Of a stretch of DNA of 64,000 nt, positions 1 through 14,400 are shown one piece after another. Under the pieces are notes generated by a model. The model saw nothing but the letters and a program-made list of their open reading frames with translations, was not told the origin of the DNA and did not search any database. The stretch is from contig CM057233.1 of NCBI GenBank assembly GCA_029891385.1, positions 25,900,150 to 25,964,149 of the forward strand, in the 5' to 3' direction. Positions within the stretch are counted from its first letter, which is position 1; the number at the start of each line of letters is the position of its first letter. A program made the position numbers and the translations under genes. This DNA is from Erythroxylum novogranatense. Taxonomy: Eukaryota; Streptophyta; Magnoliopsida; Malpighiales; Erythroxylaceae.

Positions 1-171
1 CGGATCCACTGCCTCCAACAGATTTCTTAAAAAAAATGTACTTTTTTAAGTTTTGCCCCCACAAAAAAAATAAAATTTTACTTCTATTAAAATTTTGCCC
101 CCATTAAAAATAAAATTTTATCTCTATTAAAATTTTGCCCTCACTTAAAAAAATTTCTGGATCCGCCCCTG
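1..171. mobile_element. MITE-like element, cut by window start (hAT-type ends likely)
   Basis: The right end reads CTGGATCCGCCCCTG and the first bases of the window read CGGATCCA, which is the reverse complement of the inner part of that end. This gives terminal inverted repeats with the outermost bases of the left end lying outside the window. The interior is A/T homopolymer-rich, with a repeated TATTAAAATTTTGCCC phrase. A CAGGGGCGGATCC-like end is common in plant hAT-derived MITEs; that family assignment is inference, since the left target duplication cannot be seen. Confidence 0.5.
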
Positions 172-639
172 AAGATGGGCACATGGGTCGCTTGGAATTG
201 GGGCGGGGAGCCTCCATTTTCAAGGTGTGAAGAAAAACACATGATTCTTCAAAAAATCAACACTAAAGTACTACAGATGATAAGTCGAAGCAAAAGAGAA
301 AGAAGAATAACAGATACATGAAATGGGTGACTCTCGAAAGTTTCAAAGAAGTTGTCTGTCTGAACTCTGAAGTCATAAACTCACCTAAGACACTTTTGTT
401 CAGACACAAGTGAGGCAAAAAAACGCATAACACAAGAGAACTTCATGAATAAAACGTTGCACTTCATTAAGTTCAATTATACAAAGGCAAATGGAGTCAC
501 GTGAAAGGTAAGTACATGCACAGTAGTGGATCCAGTCAAAGACTAATGCAAAAAGAACAAGATAATTAAAGATAGTCTTTAATTAAAGTCACGTGGACAA
601 GGCTAGCATATGTTCAATAAAATATTTTATTTTTATTTA
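172..639. other. Upstream intergenic stretch, no gene seen
   Basis: A-rich DNA between the MITE and the hAT relic. I see no open frame with protein-like composition and no repeat I recognise. It may hold distal promoter of the gene starting at 1171. Confidence 0.4.
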
Positions 640-765
640 TTTTTATAAAATTTTTATCTTATTTATTATATTCTGGTTTAATATCGGTTCATTACCGATT
701 GAACTTCTAAACTTTAAATTTTTTCTTCGATCGGTTCAATGTCCGGTCCAATTTTTAAAACATTG
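640..765. mobile_element. Orphan right end of a hAT transposon
   Basis: This stretch repeats, in diverged form, the right end of the complete hAT element at 51937-62054: an AT-rich lead, several CCGGTT/CGGTTC words, then TTTTTAAAACATTG at the terminus. The complete element ends TTCTTAAAACATTG. No matching left end was found upstream, so it is a truncated copy or a deletion derivative. The 76-residue open frame at 593-823 lies over it and is not treated as a gene. Confidence 0.55.
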
Positions 766-1060
766 GTTCGACGCGTGCGTACGACGGCAAGCTGTCACTG
801 AAATGGTCATGCCTTTGTCTTAAAATCCTTAAGAAATTAATGTTGTCGGTAGTCCCAATATACGATTTAGAGAGCTTTCAAAACAGTTCGATGACCTGAC
901 CACCTCTGTTGGATTAAAACAACCACAAAAATCACATTCCTTGCTTCCGCGAGATTCTAACTTGCATCATTTGCTTTGTAAGCCCAACTTTCTGATTGCA
1001 GTCCCTGTCCAACCGAAACTACAAAACAGAAAAAGACAAACCTTGGTCGGTCTTCTGGTT

Positions 1061-1066
1061 TATAAA
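1061..1066 (+). promoter_or_regulatory. Possible TATA box of the membrane-protein gene
   Basis: TATAAA lies 105 bases before the chosen start codon, a plausible spacing for a short 5' leader. It is the only good TATA match close upstream. Motif only, no transcript evidence. Confidence 0.4.
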
Positions 1067-1143
1067 GACACGCACCCGGAAAAAGTAAGCCCACCCTTGT
1101 GTAGATTCGTGTCTTGAAGAAGTCACTGTGACATTCTTCTCTA

Positions 1144-1208
1144 ATGTGAATCAGAAATAGATGGTGAAAGATGACTACTTTATGTCCCAAAAACTCGATC
1201 ACCTATAA
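1144..1208 (+). promoter_or_regulatory. Two upstream ORFs before the main start
   Basis: If transcription starts downstream of the TATA at 1061, the leader holds a minimal ORF ATG-TGA at 1144-1149 and a 15-codon ORF from 1161 to 1208. The second is out of frame with, and overlaps, the main ATG at 1171. The main ATG has A at -3 while the 1161 ATG has T at -3, so leaky scanning to 1171 is plausible. The regulatory role is inference. Confidence 0.35.
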
Positions 1209-4200
1209 TGGGACGCAATGCGCTTGCCCACCTGGGTTCCTGCTAAACCGAACTACTAATAGTTGCGGATTGTTCACCGCAAGCTCCGACATCGTAACTA
1301 ATACTGGTGTTGATTACTATACCTTATCTTTTCCCGAAACCATCTTCGCTTTTGATTCCATCAGGAAGTTTACTCAGTCTCAGGCAGTTTTCTTGGAGGC
1401 AACGCTAGTTATGCTACTTTCTTGGCTCGTCTTTTGCTTCTTTTTGAGGTTTCTGAAGCTTGGAGATGGAAGGAATATTTGGTTCAAGATCAGGTGGTGG
1501 ATCAGTCGCTTGGATATTTGCTTTGCTACTAGGCACTGGCTGGTTAGTTGATTGTTCCTTTGGCTAATATTTTAGCTTATTTGATTTTACTGCTGCGTTT
1601 TATCTTTATTTATTGTAATTTGGTCCGTTTTTCTATGTTTACTTTTTCCCATGGACCAATAAAAAATTTGTCTAATATTCACGTATTTTGACATTGTTAT
1701 TCTTTATCATATTTAGACTCCATGGGAAATCAAATGTACTCTGTGGAATTTACTTTAACAAGCCTCTTCTTTATGTCCTGAGTTCGAGTGATTGCGGTTC
1801 TCTTAAAATTGCAGAAAACTTGCATGCTGGCATTTAAAGTTTTCTGGTTCAGTGAAGTTGCCTGCTATTTATAATGAATTTTACTAGTCAATAATCACGA
1901 AAGTCTTGTCAAATATTCAATTCCCTTCTACACTATCCAAAAAAAAAGAAAAAAAAAGAAAAGAGAAACGAAAAGGTCAAGGATCAATCATAAGTCTTGT
2001 TACTGTATATCTATGAAGGAATAAGACATCAGCAAAAAGCAGTTGTATCTTAAAACTTCTAAAAGAGAAAGTTCCATTACTCAAAATTGTAAATTGTATT
2101 GATGTTTTCTGTTAAATGCACAGCAATATAAGGAGGTTTCTAACTTGCTTAGAAACAAGAAATTGTTTGTTTGATTTTCGACAACTAGAGAAGAGTTGAC
2201 CATAGAAAAAAGAATCAAATGCATCAAGACTTCATCGGGGGAGTATTTCAATTTAAAAGTAGATCCATCTATTAAAATCTAATTAACATGCTTTGATGGA
2301 TTTCTCAATACATTACCATTCTTAACATTTTCTTGATGCTGCTTTTGACTGCCAGAAAGATGGTTGGACTTTAACTTGCTAGAAACATGAAACTTGTTGC
2401 TTTGGTTTTCAACAACTTAAGGAAAGTTAGCATATTGTGAAAATATTACAACAGCACTTCTTGTAGAATTGCAGCCATTAAAACATGCTAGTGATATAGA
2501 CTTAGGTTTAGCGTCCTAATCATATATTGGCTCAAAGGTAGAAACATGTGTAGCTATTTAAATAGCACGAGTTAATGGAATTTTTTATACAGTTTTCATC
2601 ATTTTTCCTTAGTATTGGCTTATGCTGTAAGAAAATGATTAGATTGAATCCATTGATGCATTTATGAATGTTTTGTGAATCACAAACAGGGTTGCAGCTT
2701 GAGAATTGTAATTTAGAAGAGAAGGAATTGTATTAATACTAATTAGGGAATGTAATCCATATAATCAAGGGATAGGTTAATCAATTCTACAATCTGTGTC
2801 TTAGCATAATTTTTAACACTCCCCCTCAAGTTGGAGCATAGATATTAATCATGCCCAACTTGTTTACAAATATAATCAACTAAATCACCATTTAGGGATT
2901 TTGTGAAAATATCTTCGAGTAATTCTCCAATTTTGCCATATCCTGTAGAGTTTAAGTTTTGGTGCACTTTTTCACGACTAAAGTGATAATCAATTTTAAT
3001 ATGTTTAGTTCGTTCATGAGATACATGATCATAAGCAATATGTAAAGCAACTTGATTATCACAACACAACTTTGTTGATATTGAGGCTTTTAGAACAATT
3101 TAAGATAATAGTTGATATATCCCCATTATCTTATACGTTGATTGTGCCATAACTCTGTATTCAAATTCTGCACTAGATCTAGATACAACATTTTGCTTCT
3201 TACTTTTTCATAAATCTAAATTTCCTCCAACAAAGACATTGTAGCCAGTAGTAGATTTCTGATTGAGCTTAGAACCTGCCCAATCAACATTTGGAAAACA
3301 TTCGATGTGATTTTGTCCATGATTTTCATATACTATCCCTAGTCCGGGAGTTCCCTCTAGATAACACAAGATCCGTTCTAGGCACTCCAATGATGAACAG
3401 ATGGAGAAGTCATAAATTGACCTACAATAGTGATAGAATATGCAATATTAGGGTGAGTTATTATAAGATAGTCTAATTTTTCATTCTATCATCTATGCTT
3501 TTTAGAGTCTTCAAGCAGGTCTCCATCTTTGGTGAGTTATAAATTAGGGGGCATTGGGGTATTGCATGGCTTAGCTCCTAACTTTTTGTTCTTAGTTAAT
3601 ATATCAAGTTCATATTTCATTTGAGACAAGAAAATGCCTTTCTTGCTCACGTTACTTCTACTCTCAGAAAATATTTCAAAGCTCCTGGATCTTTTATGTG
3701 AAATTGATTGTGAAGAAAGAATATTAATAATGAAATGCCATATCATCACTTCCAATAATGATGATATCATGCATAATAATGAGAATAATCACATATGCAG
3801 AATGCTTATAGATGATTCATTGTTCCAACTTGCTCTTATTTATTCCATACGTTTTTAGTGCTTGACTAAATTTTCCAAACCAGGCATGTGCACTTTTTTT
3901 CAAACCATGCAGGGGCTTTCAAAGATGACAAACTTTTCTATAATCCTCCTCATCATTTTGCTTAACACTTCCTCTTGGAGGTCAACATGTAAGAAGACAT
4001 TTTCGATGTCTAATTGATGTAATGGCCTATCATAAGTAGATGTGATAGAAATGAATAGATGATTATAGGTTAGCTTAGTGAGAAAGTATTAGAATAATCT
4101 ATACCATAAGTCTAAGCATAGCCTTTTGCTATAAGTCATGCTTTAAGCTCAGCCACTAATCCATTAGAATTGATTTTGATTGCAAAAACCCATTTATATC

Positions 4201-7200
4201 CAATAGCCTTCTTTTCGATAGGTAAGTTCACTGAATCCCATGTACCAATAGCATCTAAAGCATTCATCTCTTTTATCATAGCATTATGCCAATTAGGATG
4301 AGATAAAGCATCATGAACAGTTTTCGAGAGAGACATAGAGTCAAGTGAGGCAACCAAAGAACATGAAGAGGAAGACAAATAATCATAAGAAACAAAAGAG
4401 GAAATAGAATAAGTGCATTGACGCTTACCATTGCAAGGGCAATTGGAAGATTATTGGATGTTGGATTTGATGTTGAAGAGTAAATAGGTATAGAACTTGT
4501 ATTAGGATGATTTCGTCTATGGGAATGGATTAAATGGATCGGTGGTTGTTTATGTGTAGAGATAATATTAGTAGTCTAATAGGTGATCTCTTCAACTAAC
4601 AGATCATCATCATCCTCCTTTTCAGGCATTGAAGAAGTAGGGAAGAAAGGAATGTGTTTGAAAAAAGTAATATCGGCAAACACAAGCTATTTCTTAAGAG
4701 TTGGATAATACTACCGATATCTTTTTTATAAACAAGAGTAGCCCAAACATTTACATTTTGAAGATTTAGATATAACTTAATGGCCTAAGGAAGAACTTCA
4801 GATATAAAACAAATATTGCCAAAAATTTGGTGTGTAAGAGAGAACAAGGATTTAGTAGGGGAAAAAACATCATAAGGAATCTCACCAATAAGAATAGATA
4901 AAGCCATACAGTGATCAAAAAATGGGTTGTGGAGACCACATCGGCCCAAAATGGTTTGGGAACATTCATTTGAGGGCTCTAGTAGTTTCAAAGAGGTGAC
5001 GATTTTCTCTTTCGGCCACACCATTTTGATCAAATAGTGCTCTATCAACACTATTTAGGGTATGATCAATCCTACAATCTATATCCTATCCCTAATTTGT
5101 GACAAGAATTAACTTAGTGGATGCAACAAGAACTCTTCTTCTGGTTTCAAATGTAAATGTTTGGCTTGAAAAACAAATTGTCCTTTTACTAGTATTATAG
5201 TATTTTATGGGCTTCTAGACTTATAATATCCGTAAATATACATGAAATTGTATTACAATAACGGGTGCCATTGATGACAGTTTGAAATTTTTGTAATACG
5301 TAGTTTGCTCCTTTAAACTTTTTTGTAAGATGTAGCTGGTTCCTTAACTATTTTGTATGTATAAGTTGTATATGAATATAAAAGGACACTAAACATAGTG
5401 GTTTCCTTCATTTTAGCTAGACACTTTGCTTATTGCAGAAAAGTAATATAGGATCCCCAAAAGGCACCTTGTAAGGAGGGGACTCTTAGGATTCTTATGC
5501 CCTTAATTCTAATGGATGTGGGATATCTTAATAATACCTACCTCACGCCTAGGAATGGAGATTTGGAGCATTAAGTTTGTAGGTTGGAATTTCTATTGGG
5601 AATCACCTGACTAGAAACCTATGCGAGTCCCAACGTCGAATTAGTGCAAACTCTGATACCATTTTAAGATTACATAATGCAGCTTATGGAAGGAGGACTT
5701 TCCTAACCTTATAACGCTTTTTATGCTCTTATTCCTAGTGAATGTAAGATGTCTTAATGAGTATAGGATTGCTTGATTTTCTATTTAAGTGATTTACATT
5801 ACTTACTGAGGTAAGAAATTAAATAGTTTCAACGTGTATATGAATGGGGTAGAAGGACAGTGTACATTAGGATTCAAAGTTTGAGTAGTGTCATCATTTT
5901 TTATGAGGCGCCACCCTTCATCTCAAACCTTAGAGCTAATTTGCCACCATGTTGATTTAAAAATACAAGTTCTTAGAGCTTTTTTGTTATAGTCATTAAA
6001 CGACCATAATTAGACTTGGCTAAATCGCTTCACAAAAGGAGAGCGCGACTGAACCAAGCCTGTTCGTTTTACATTGAAAGACTCTCCTCTGTTGCGATTA
6101 TGTAGCCTTTCATACAATTGAGCAAGGCTCATCGCACTTGTTAAATCTGGTGGTTGGTGTAACTCCACTTCAACAGCAATATATTACTGCAGCCCAATTA
6201 AGAAAATCTGAACTTCTTGCTCTGTCGTCAATGAATTGGCTCTAATCGACAATTTGCTCATACTGATGTTGATAATCTTCTACTGAACCGGTTTGTTTAA
6301 GTTTAACCAATTCTTCCAATTTATTACTTTGGATAGGAGGCCCAAAATGTAGATTACATTGTTGATTGAAAGCATCCCGCGTAATGGCTAGTCTGCCCCT
6401 CTCCAATTTCAGGAACCATAATTGAGCATCGCCTTCAAGATGGAAAGATGCCAAACCAACTATATCTTCCTCAAGTGTGTTTTGATGCCTAAAGAAGTGC
6501 TCACATCTGTTAATCCAACGAAAAGAGTCATTGATTCCATTGTATTTCGGGAAATCCAGTTTAGAATATTTGGAAAAAATAAGGATGCTTCTTGTGTTTC
6601 CCCCTCAAATGCTCGTCTCTCACATCTGCCTCTAGTGACACTTCCCTCTCCATCACCTCTCTCCAATTTCCCAGTAGACAATTCTTTTGATAATTCATCC
6701 AAATGGTTAGCCAATTCTTGTTGTTGTGTTGCTAGTGCTACACCATCTTGTTCCTTTTCCTAACGATCTTTAGCACGATCTTCCTCATACAATTTAAGGA
6801 AAGATTCAAATTGTTGTTGAAAAGAATGCCAATCTGCCATAACCACTGGCTTTGATAACAATTTGGTATGATCAAGTCCCCTAGAATTCCTTATAGGCCT
6901 AGTAAGGCTGAAGTCTGGTTGTAGTTTACTAGAATTTTGAGTTTTCCTTCCTTTATGACCTATTTTTATAGTATGAAAGCTTGGGCTCATTAGAGAGAAC
7001 CCAATGATCAAGCTTGGATTCGTTAGAGAGAACCCGACAGTCTCCAAGAGTAAAAGTACTCAAGAACTTTTCTTGAAGTACCTGCCATTATTTTTGTCTT
7101 CAATTGTCCTTAAGGTTTACAGATAAAACTGCCAAGAACTAACCCTCCTAAAAGTAGCAGATTTAAATGTGCAATAATTCAAAAATAATAACTACCCTGT

Positions 7201-10200
7201 TACACATGACTGTAACTAATAGTAAATATATAAATTGAAGACAGCCATAAACTATTCATCATTCCTTCTGCTTTTGTTGCCTTCGTTGGTAAACCTTCAA
7301 AGGTACTACTTCAGCAGCCAAGTCTGATTGTGGTCATTTAATGACTATAACAATTTTCCTTTGTAAAATTGACATTTTCATTTTATGTGAACGTAGATTT
7401 TGTCTACTTCTCATTTTAAATTGCTGTTATGAATTGTTGTAATTGCTAGTTATTATTTTTCAGGATGATCGAAAAGTGGTAGTAAAGAGGAAAACAGAAC
7501 TTGGTGGGACTTTCTCAATTGCAAGTTGTATCATTTTCATTGGTTTGTTTGCTGCGTGAGTATACTACTATGATTGCTTCTAAAGCGAGCATTTCAATTT
7601 TATAGGTTCTAATTGTTATTTTACATTTATTTGTTGCATCGCATCTGTTGTTGGAGAAACAAACAATGACTTGAACTTTTAGTTTTAACAAACAATGACT
7701 TGACCTTTTAGTTTTTGTTCTCAGGTTGCTTTACCAGATTATATCAAAGAGGAACATTGAAGTGCATAATGTGAGAGCAACAAATGCACCTGATTTAGCA
7801 GCTTTTGCCAATGACTTGGAATTCAACATAACTACTGTTTCTAGCATGAGTTGTTTAAACTTACGTGGACCTGATACCCTAGTTACAGGAAGCCCTGGAT
7901 TTATTGACTACCGGGTTTCTCACCTGATTGAGCTTGTGAACTACACATGTTGGAATACAAGTGTAGGGCCAACCATAAGTTTTCGGTGTAACAACTGCCA
8001 CTTAACTAAAGACCACATGTTCATTTCATGGCAATTTGTTGATCTTCCACATAGTCCTGCAACTGCTGTGGGTTATCAGTTCAACCTTACCGCAAAAGAT
8101 CATGCTGATAAAAAACATGTTAGTTTGGTTAGTGGCACGCTAAAGGATGGAGGGACTTCTAATGGTAGACCAGTTACATTCAGAGGGAATGGTTCAAATG
8201 TATTGAAGTTTAATTTATTTCCTCGAATATACCATAATCTACATGATCTAAGGCTCATTCAACCTCTATTTCATGAATTCCTTCCTGGCTCATATTTTGA
8301 TGATGCATCCCAATTTCAAGCCTCCTTGGAAGCTTATGCTGATGGATTAGTTAACACCACATTGCACATCAACTATCTCTCTTCATATATTGTTGAGGTT
8401 GAAAATAAAAGTATACTGGGTCCAGGTAAGTTGGATATTGTTTATGCATGTCTATTCCAGTACTAAAATGTTTATCTTAGTATTCAAAATTTTCTGTTTT
8501 TAATGCTTCTTGACTATCGTTTCACAAATATGGAATGTAGGCATAACCATCTGATGAATATTTTAGAATTACAAAAGTATATTTTGTCCTAATTTTTTTG
8601 TTTAGGAAATGAGGTAAAATACTGATTGCATAATGGAGATACTCTTTTGGAAGACCAATTTCTGCTGTCCTTTTCCTTTTACTTTGATTGCATCTTTTCA
8701 TGACTTTTAATGCTTGCTTGGCTTGCTTATATTAGGACTTGTCATTAACCTACCAACTTATGTATCAAATTAATTTTTGATCTTGGACTAGATATGATGT
8801 GCATCTTGTCAGATTTTTTATTTTTTGGTCCATAGCGATTTATAAGTTAATAAGGAAACAACAAAATGGAGCTTATAATAACATCAAAAAAAATTAATTG
8901 CACCGTGTTTTCTGCAAGAGCATATAGTTTCAAATATTCTAAAATGTTCTTAAACTGGTTTTGATGAACTGGATTCACATCTTTAGCTATGTGTGCATAT
9001 CAAGGGTGTTGTCCAAATTCATACCTCATAAAGTTCAGTTTTGAAGGTCCATTGGGTGTGATAATCTATAAAGGGCCATTTTCCCTAATTAAACATTAGT
9101 TTGATTTTTTTGGGCAACGAAACTGACCTATTGTAGGAAGTTGTTTCAAATTTGGTTATCATACTAGGAATTTCATGAAACCATATTGTAAACTACTATA
9201 TATGCGTTGTGATAATAAATTACCATATATGCATTTTACTAATTGTCAAACCAGAAGAACTTCTAAAGCTAAGTTTATATTATATGGAGTTTTGTTGAAA
9301 AACCCCAAAATCTCAGTGATTTGACCCAAAAATTAAACCAATACACGACATTTAGAATAGCTTGTATATTTGTTATGTGTTGGGGGCTAATAAATAATCA
9401 TAGACTATAATGCATTATGTAAAAGTTTTGACTTATTATGTGTTGGAGCGTTAAAAGGCTGAATAGGTTCCTTAAGGTGTTCGGTTGAAGAAGGTATCCA
9501 TACCTATATACAAACACACTGAATGCCTAACCCATTTACTGGAGATGAAGTAGCAAATAACTCCTTGAATAGCACAATTCAAGAAATACTAAAATAAGCA
9601 TGGAAATTATATAGATTAAAATAGCTCTAACTACAGCATCAAGTGTTCTTTTGAAACTGGTGACATCTCAGTTTGTTTTACATAATGGTTTTGTTGTAAA
9701 CATGATGTTGGGTGCCGATCTTCAATTTTCTTTTAATGGAAACAAACTATGTAACATCTACAATTTTCTTTTAGTGGAAATAAACTATGTAAACTTTAAA
9801 TGATTTATTTGACTTCAAAATGTTTATGCACAATTTTGTCTTTTCAGTTTTGGCAAAATGAAAATTGAGCCCCCTAGGAGGTGATCGAGTTAGTGGAGTG
9901 GGGGGCATGGGGCCAAAAGATCTTGTGTTCGAATCCCTCTACTTACGCTCTCTTGATTGAGCCTGTCGTATAGGGCTTGCCTAGTACGGTGTACCCGGTT
10001 GACATGATTTGCAGGCTATTATCTCAATTCAGAGTTTTATTTAGTGCGTATCCAAAGGATAGCGGCTATGGGTTTCTCCGTTTCAAAAACAAAAAAAAAA
10101 AAGAAAATTGAGATACAAGACAATGTGAAAATAAGAAATTTCCATCTTTTTAGCAAGATCTAGAATCAACATATCAATTACTATAAAAATGAAATGATTC

Positions 10201-11414
10201 CATTTTCTCACTAAAGGCATTTGGCGCCACGGTGATTAGCTTGTCCATACTTTATGAAATGAAAAGCTTATATAGATCAATTTCACCATCTCAAAGATTA
10301 TGAGATTACAATTTTGGACTTCAAACTATTTTCATCAATATTATTACTTGTCATCACCATTCTAGATACGGAGAATCATGTACAGACATTATGTTTAGTT
10401 ATCATTTCTGATCTTGGTTATTTGCTACTAGTATATTTGGGTTCCTCAGCAGGGAGTTGTAGTAGAGTCATGTAAGGTTATTGTTGTGGGAAATGCAGTT
10501 AATTTGAATAACTGAACGTGAAAAGACACTTATCCGATTATATGGGTGAAAGAGTGGATCGTCAAGCATATGTTCACTGGCACATTTAGTGAACCATTAG
10601 ACGAAATCTTGTTCATTATGAAGTTTTGGATTTGGGTAGTTTTGGATGGGTGAAAGCTCTGGAGCCATCCTTGATTTCAAGTTGTTTTGTTGGCTTCTCA
10701 AAGTTAGGTTGCGTGCTTCACTTACCTGGGAAAGAATTGTAATGTTTAAGCACTGCTTATGGGATTTTCATTTAAACAAAGCAGCCTTAAAAGTTCCAGC
10801 TTAAAGATCTCACTGTAAGGGAAAATTGCTGAGAGAAATTACTGCATATGCAATTCTAGCAGAATTCATATGCCTGTGACTAGACACCTAAGGTTCTTAT
10901 AGGATAAAATATTCTCATTGCTCTGAATTTTGTTTTCCTACATTGGTTTCTAGCAGAATTCATATGCCTGTGACTAGACACCTAAAGTTCTGATAGGATA
11001 AAAGATTTGCATTGCGATGAATTTTGGTTGCCTATATTGGTTTCTATTTGATGTCATATTGCAGATTCTCAAAACATTACAAAACTTGTTAATAAATAAA
11101 CTTGAGTATTCGATGAATCTTACCTAAGACAGTTCCTATCATTGAGTGTACCTGATGGAGGACAAATAGAAGAATTGTTAACTAGTAGCTAAAACTAAAA
11201 AATTGGAAATATGGCTGATATTAGGCTAGTATTTTAGGGTTTAATATGTTGGAAGGTAGGATTTTGGTTGTTGGAATTTTGTGAAGAAAGTAGAAACTAG
11301 GAATCAATCTTATAGAAAGCATCACACCTTATAGCTGAAAACTCAAGTTTATAGATAAATTTTAGATTACTTTTTCTTGATGAAGAGCTGAACACACGCA
11401 CACATACACACACA

Positions 11415-11457
<43 letters not shown>

Positions 11458-14400
11458 CTTAGAACCCTTATTATAGTAGGAGAGGGCTCATAAAAATTCT
11501 ATAATTCCTAAACAACTAGGATAACATATCTAAAATATAATAACATATTTATCTTACTAGTATTTCCTATCAAATAAGGAATTCTAAGACAATCTAAATT
11601 TCAGCCCTTATCTTTAACGTCAACTCAATTACCAATCCTCATCCCATCAAATTGAGACTTGCGATTGAGTAATTTTGCTTCTTTTATTTCTTCTATATAC
11701 TTTAAGCGCTTTTGCATCAATACCTTGTTATCCTTTTATCTCTGATATTATTTTGGGAACCTGAATGGGGTAAAAATATATAGTAATTGATAACTGATGT
11801 ATACTCAATTATAGATAGTTATAGATTCAGTTGTTTCAACTATCAAAAAACACTATTATTTCTGTATGGAAGCATTCAGTATCTACTTCAGTTTCTGCTC
11901 TAAAACCCGCCATATTCTGCAGAATTTTCAGTTTAGTTGCTAAAAGTCTTGGTGGTATTCTGTTGCTTGACACCATTTAATTTTTATCATAAATGGCCTT
12001 ATGCAATTTCGTCCCTTCATGGTGTAGTGAGCTTCCTTGCTGACCTTGGTGGCTTGTATTGCATTAGCATTGGAATATTTTTCTATTTCTTGGTTCAAGT
12101 AAGATTCTTCTTCCTTGTATCATTTCATCTCTGGCTATTTCATTATTCTCAATCCTTATCATCATTGAAGAAAATTCAGCTAAATAGAAGTCTACTCATC
12201 TCGTTCTTGTTCATAAGAATGTCTTCACTTCAGCCCTGGAGATTGAGGAACCATTTTTGCTTGGTTTTAGAAAGCTATTGCAAGTGAATCACAAATGATC
12301 TCATTCTCTAAGGGGTGAAGACATGAAACATTAATGAGACGAGATCAATAAATGGAAACATGAGAATTGATTGTAGCTATAAAACTTGTGGAGCACATCC
12401 GTCTTCTGTTGTGATAGCATGTGCAGATATTAAGTAGTTATCAATGTTCTATGATGACTTTGACGAGGTTTAGTGTTTATTTTTTGACATTTCATTATTA
12501 CAAGTGCAATACTTACAATTGGCTATAGTACCACCACTACTACAGCAACTGCTGCTAGTCACTCTCGCTGTCTTTCTATCTGTCCAAAACCTTTCCTTGC
12601 TTGGTCATCCATTCTGGATGGAAGACGAGTATAAATTTGCTATCCATGCATTGTGTCATTTCTTCCTATAGCTGGGGAAAGAACTCTCACCTTTTTAACA
12701 GTACATTGTTATCTTTCAATCTCAAGGGCTACAATCTCTAGCTTTCCTCTCCGTGGTCAACTCCTACAGTAGCTTTATGAATGATACATACATAGTTTAG
12801 TGTTCAAGGGATAATAATGTGGGGTGGGAACAATGCCTTTTCAGAAATTCCTAGATATTCCCATTTTAAGTTTGGCATTAATGCGTCCTGTTTGTCTAAC
12901 TTTTTTATTTATAGTGTGAGTACAGAATAAAAGGACTTCGCAATGAAGATAGCAGAATGAGACAAATAAGAAATCGACTAAAAGCTCAACAACGTTGGGA
13001 TAAAGTAAGTTCTTTATTGTTTTGGGGAGAAGCTTAAATGTTGTTCTGGCGCTTTGAAAACTGAGATACAACTTTTGTTTGTTGGGGTAATAATCTGACT
13101 GGTTTCTCTTATGCTTGTTATAACTAGTTAAGGAAATATGTAAAGTACACATGGGGTTGCAGCACATTAGATGACAAATGCAGAGGTAGCAAAAGGGGTT
13201 TAAGTTGCAGTACTTTCATGGTCCCATCTGTTCGTGGGAATAATTCATTCCGTGGAAGTGAATCGTCAAAGAAGAAATGTTTAACTAATCAGATGGATAG
13301 TATTAACTTTAACCAGGATGTTAGCTTGCCACGGGAAAAGGTATTGCTCCTGATCTAGCCAATCTCCTTGTGAACCACTTTTTCACTTCACTTGCATGCC
13401 ATATCATGATATTTTTGTTACTGAAGACTGCTGGACTATTTATTAACTACCTCATCAGTTGGTCTGAATGCTAATAAGTCTGTCATAAAGTATTTGTGAG
13501 CCAGTTATTTTCTTGAGTTCTTCTATTATAAAGTACACTTATTCTGTAGTTATTTGGTTTGTGAGTCCCTTGTTTCATTTTCAAATATTGATTGCAGAAA
13601 CATTTTATTGGTAAGTTCATTTCACTGTTTTATTTGATTCTCTCTTCAGCACTTGAAACAAGAAGAACATGGATCAATAAGTGGTGGAAAAGAGCATGAA
13701 GTTGGTTTACATAAGACAGATACCACAACTTCTAATGCATTTTCTCTAATCCATCATGATGGCATTCCCTTGCCACCTCCACTTGGTAAGAACTGAAATT
13801 CTGCATATGATTGCATGTTTATAAACCTCTCATTCTTGATTACAATTTCTTTTGTTTAAAGAGGTCATTATTACAGTTATGCTTTGGAAAAGTACCACAT
13901 TGTTTTATGTCAAACAAATAAAAGACTACCACTCTAATTGATGGTTGAATGCAGGTACAATCTTATGAAAAACTTAAGAAGTAAGCAAATTATAATGAAC
14001 TTTAGTTTATTAATATCAATGAAGGAAAAAAATTGGAATCTAGGTTGCGTAAACTTACCACTAACAACTCCTAGTAATCACGTCTTGGGTTTAAGTTAAA
14101 GAACTAGGCAGCACATCTAATCATGAACATCTCTCATGGAAAAATTGGAACACTCATTCCTATATAAAGATTGTCTTCTTAATCTTAATCATGCTTAAAT
14201 AAGGACTGTAACTTAAATTATTCAAATAAAAATTGGATGCTACTCTAATGAGGATTCTTATTATTCTTTAATAGACATAGAATTTTAATCCAACCAGGAC
14301 AAACCAAAATAGAAATACTTCAATTCCTTTACTGATCAAGGAAAATTAAAACTTAGAAAATAATTAAATTATTTTTTTACCATTCATAACTTCGTCTTTC

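Larger units (their letters stand above)
10113..12027. other. Intron 3, second part
   Basis: AT-rich intron with a 94-bp tandem duplication and a CA/TA microsatellite (listed separately). No coding signal. The acceptor used is GTGTAG at 12022-12027, just before the conserved SFLADLGG coding segment. Confidence 0.4.

Noticed and set aside
593..823. 76-residue plus-strand open frame
   Set aside because: Overlaps a hAT transposon end; Phe/Ile-rich product of AT-rich DNA.
957..1202. 81-residue minus-strand open frame
   Set aside because: Antisense to the promoter and first exon of the membrane-protein gene; no family likeness.
9870..9960. tRNA gene suggested by box B GTTCGAATCCC
   Set aside because: No acceptor-stem pairing, and the unit has a SINE body, A tail and target duplication.
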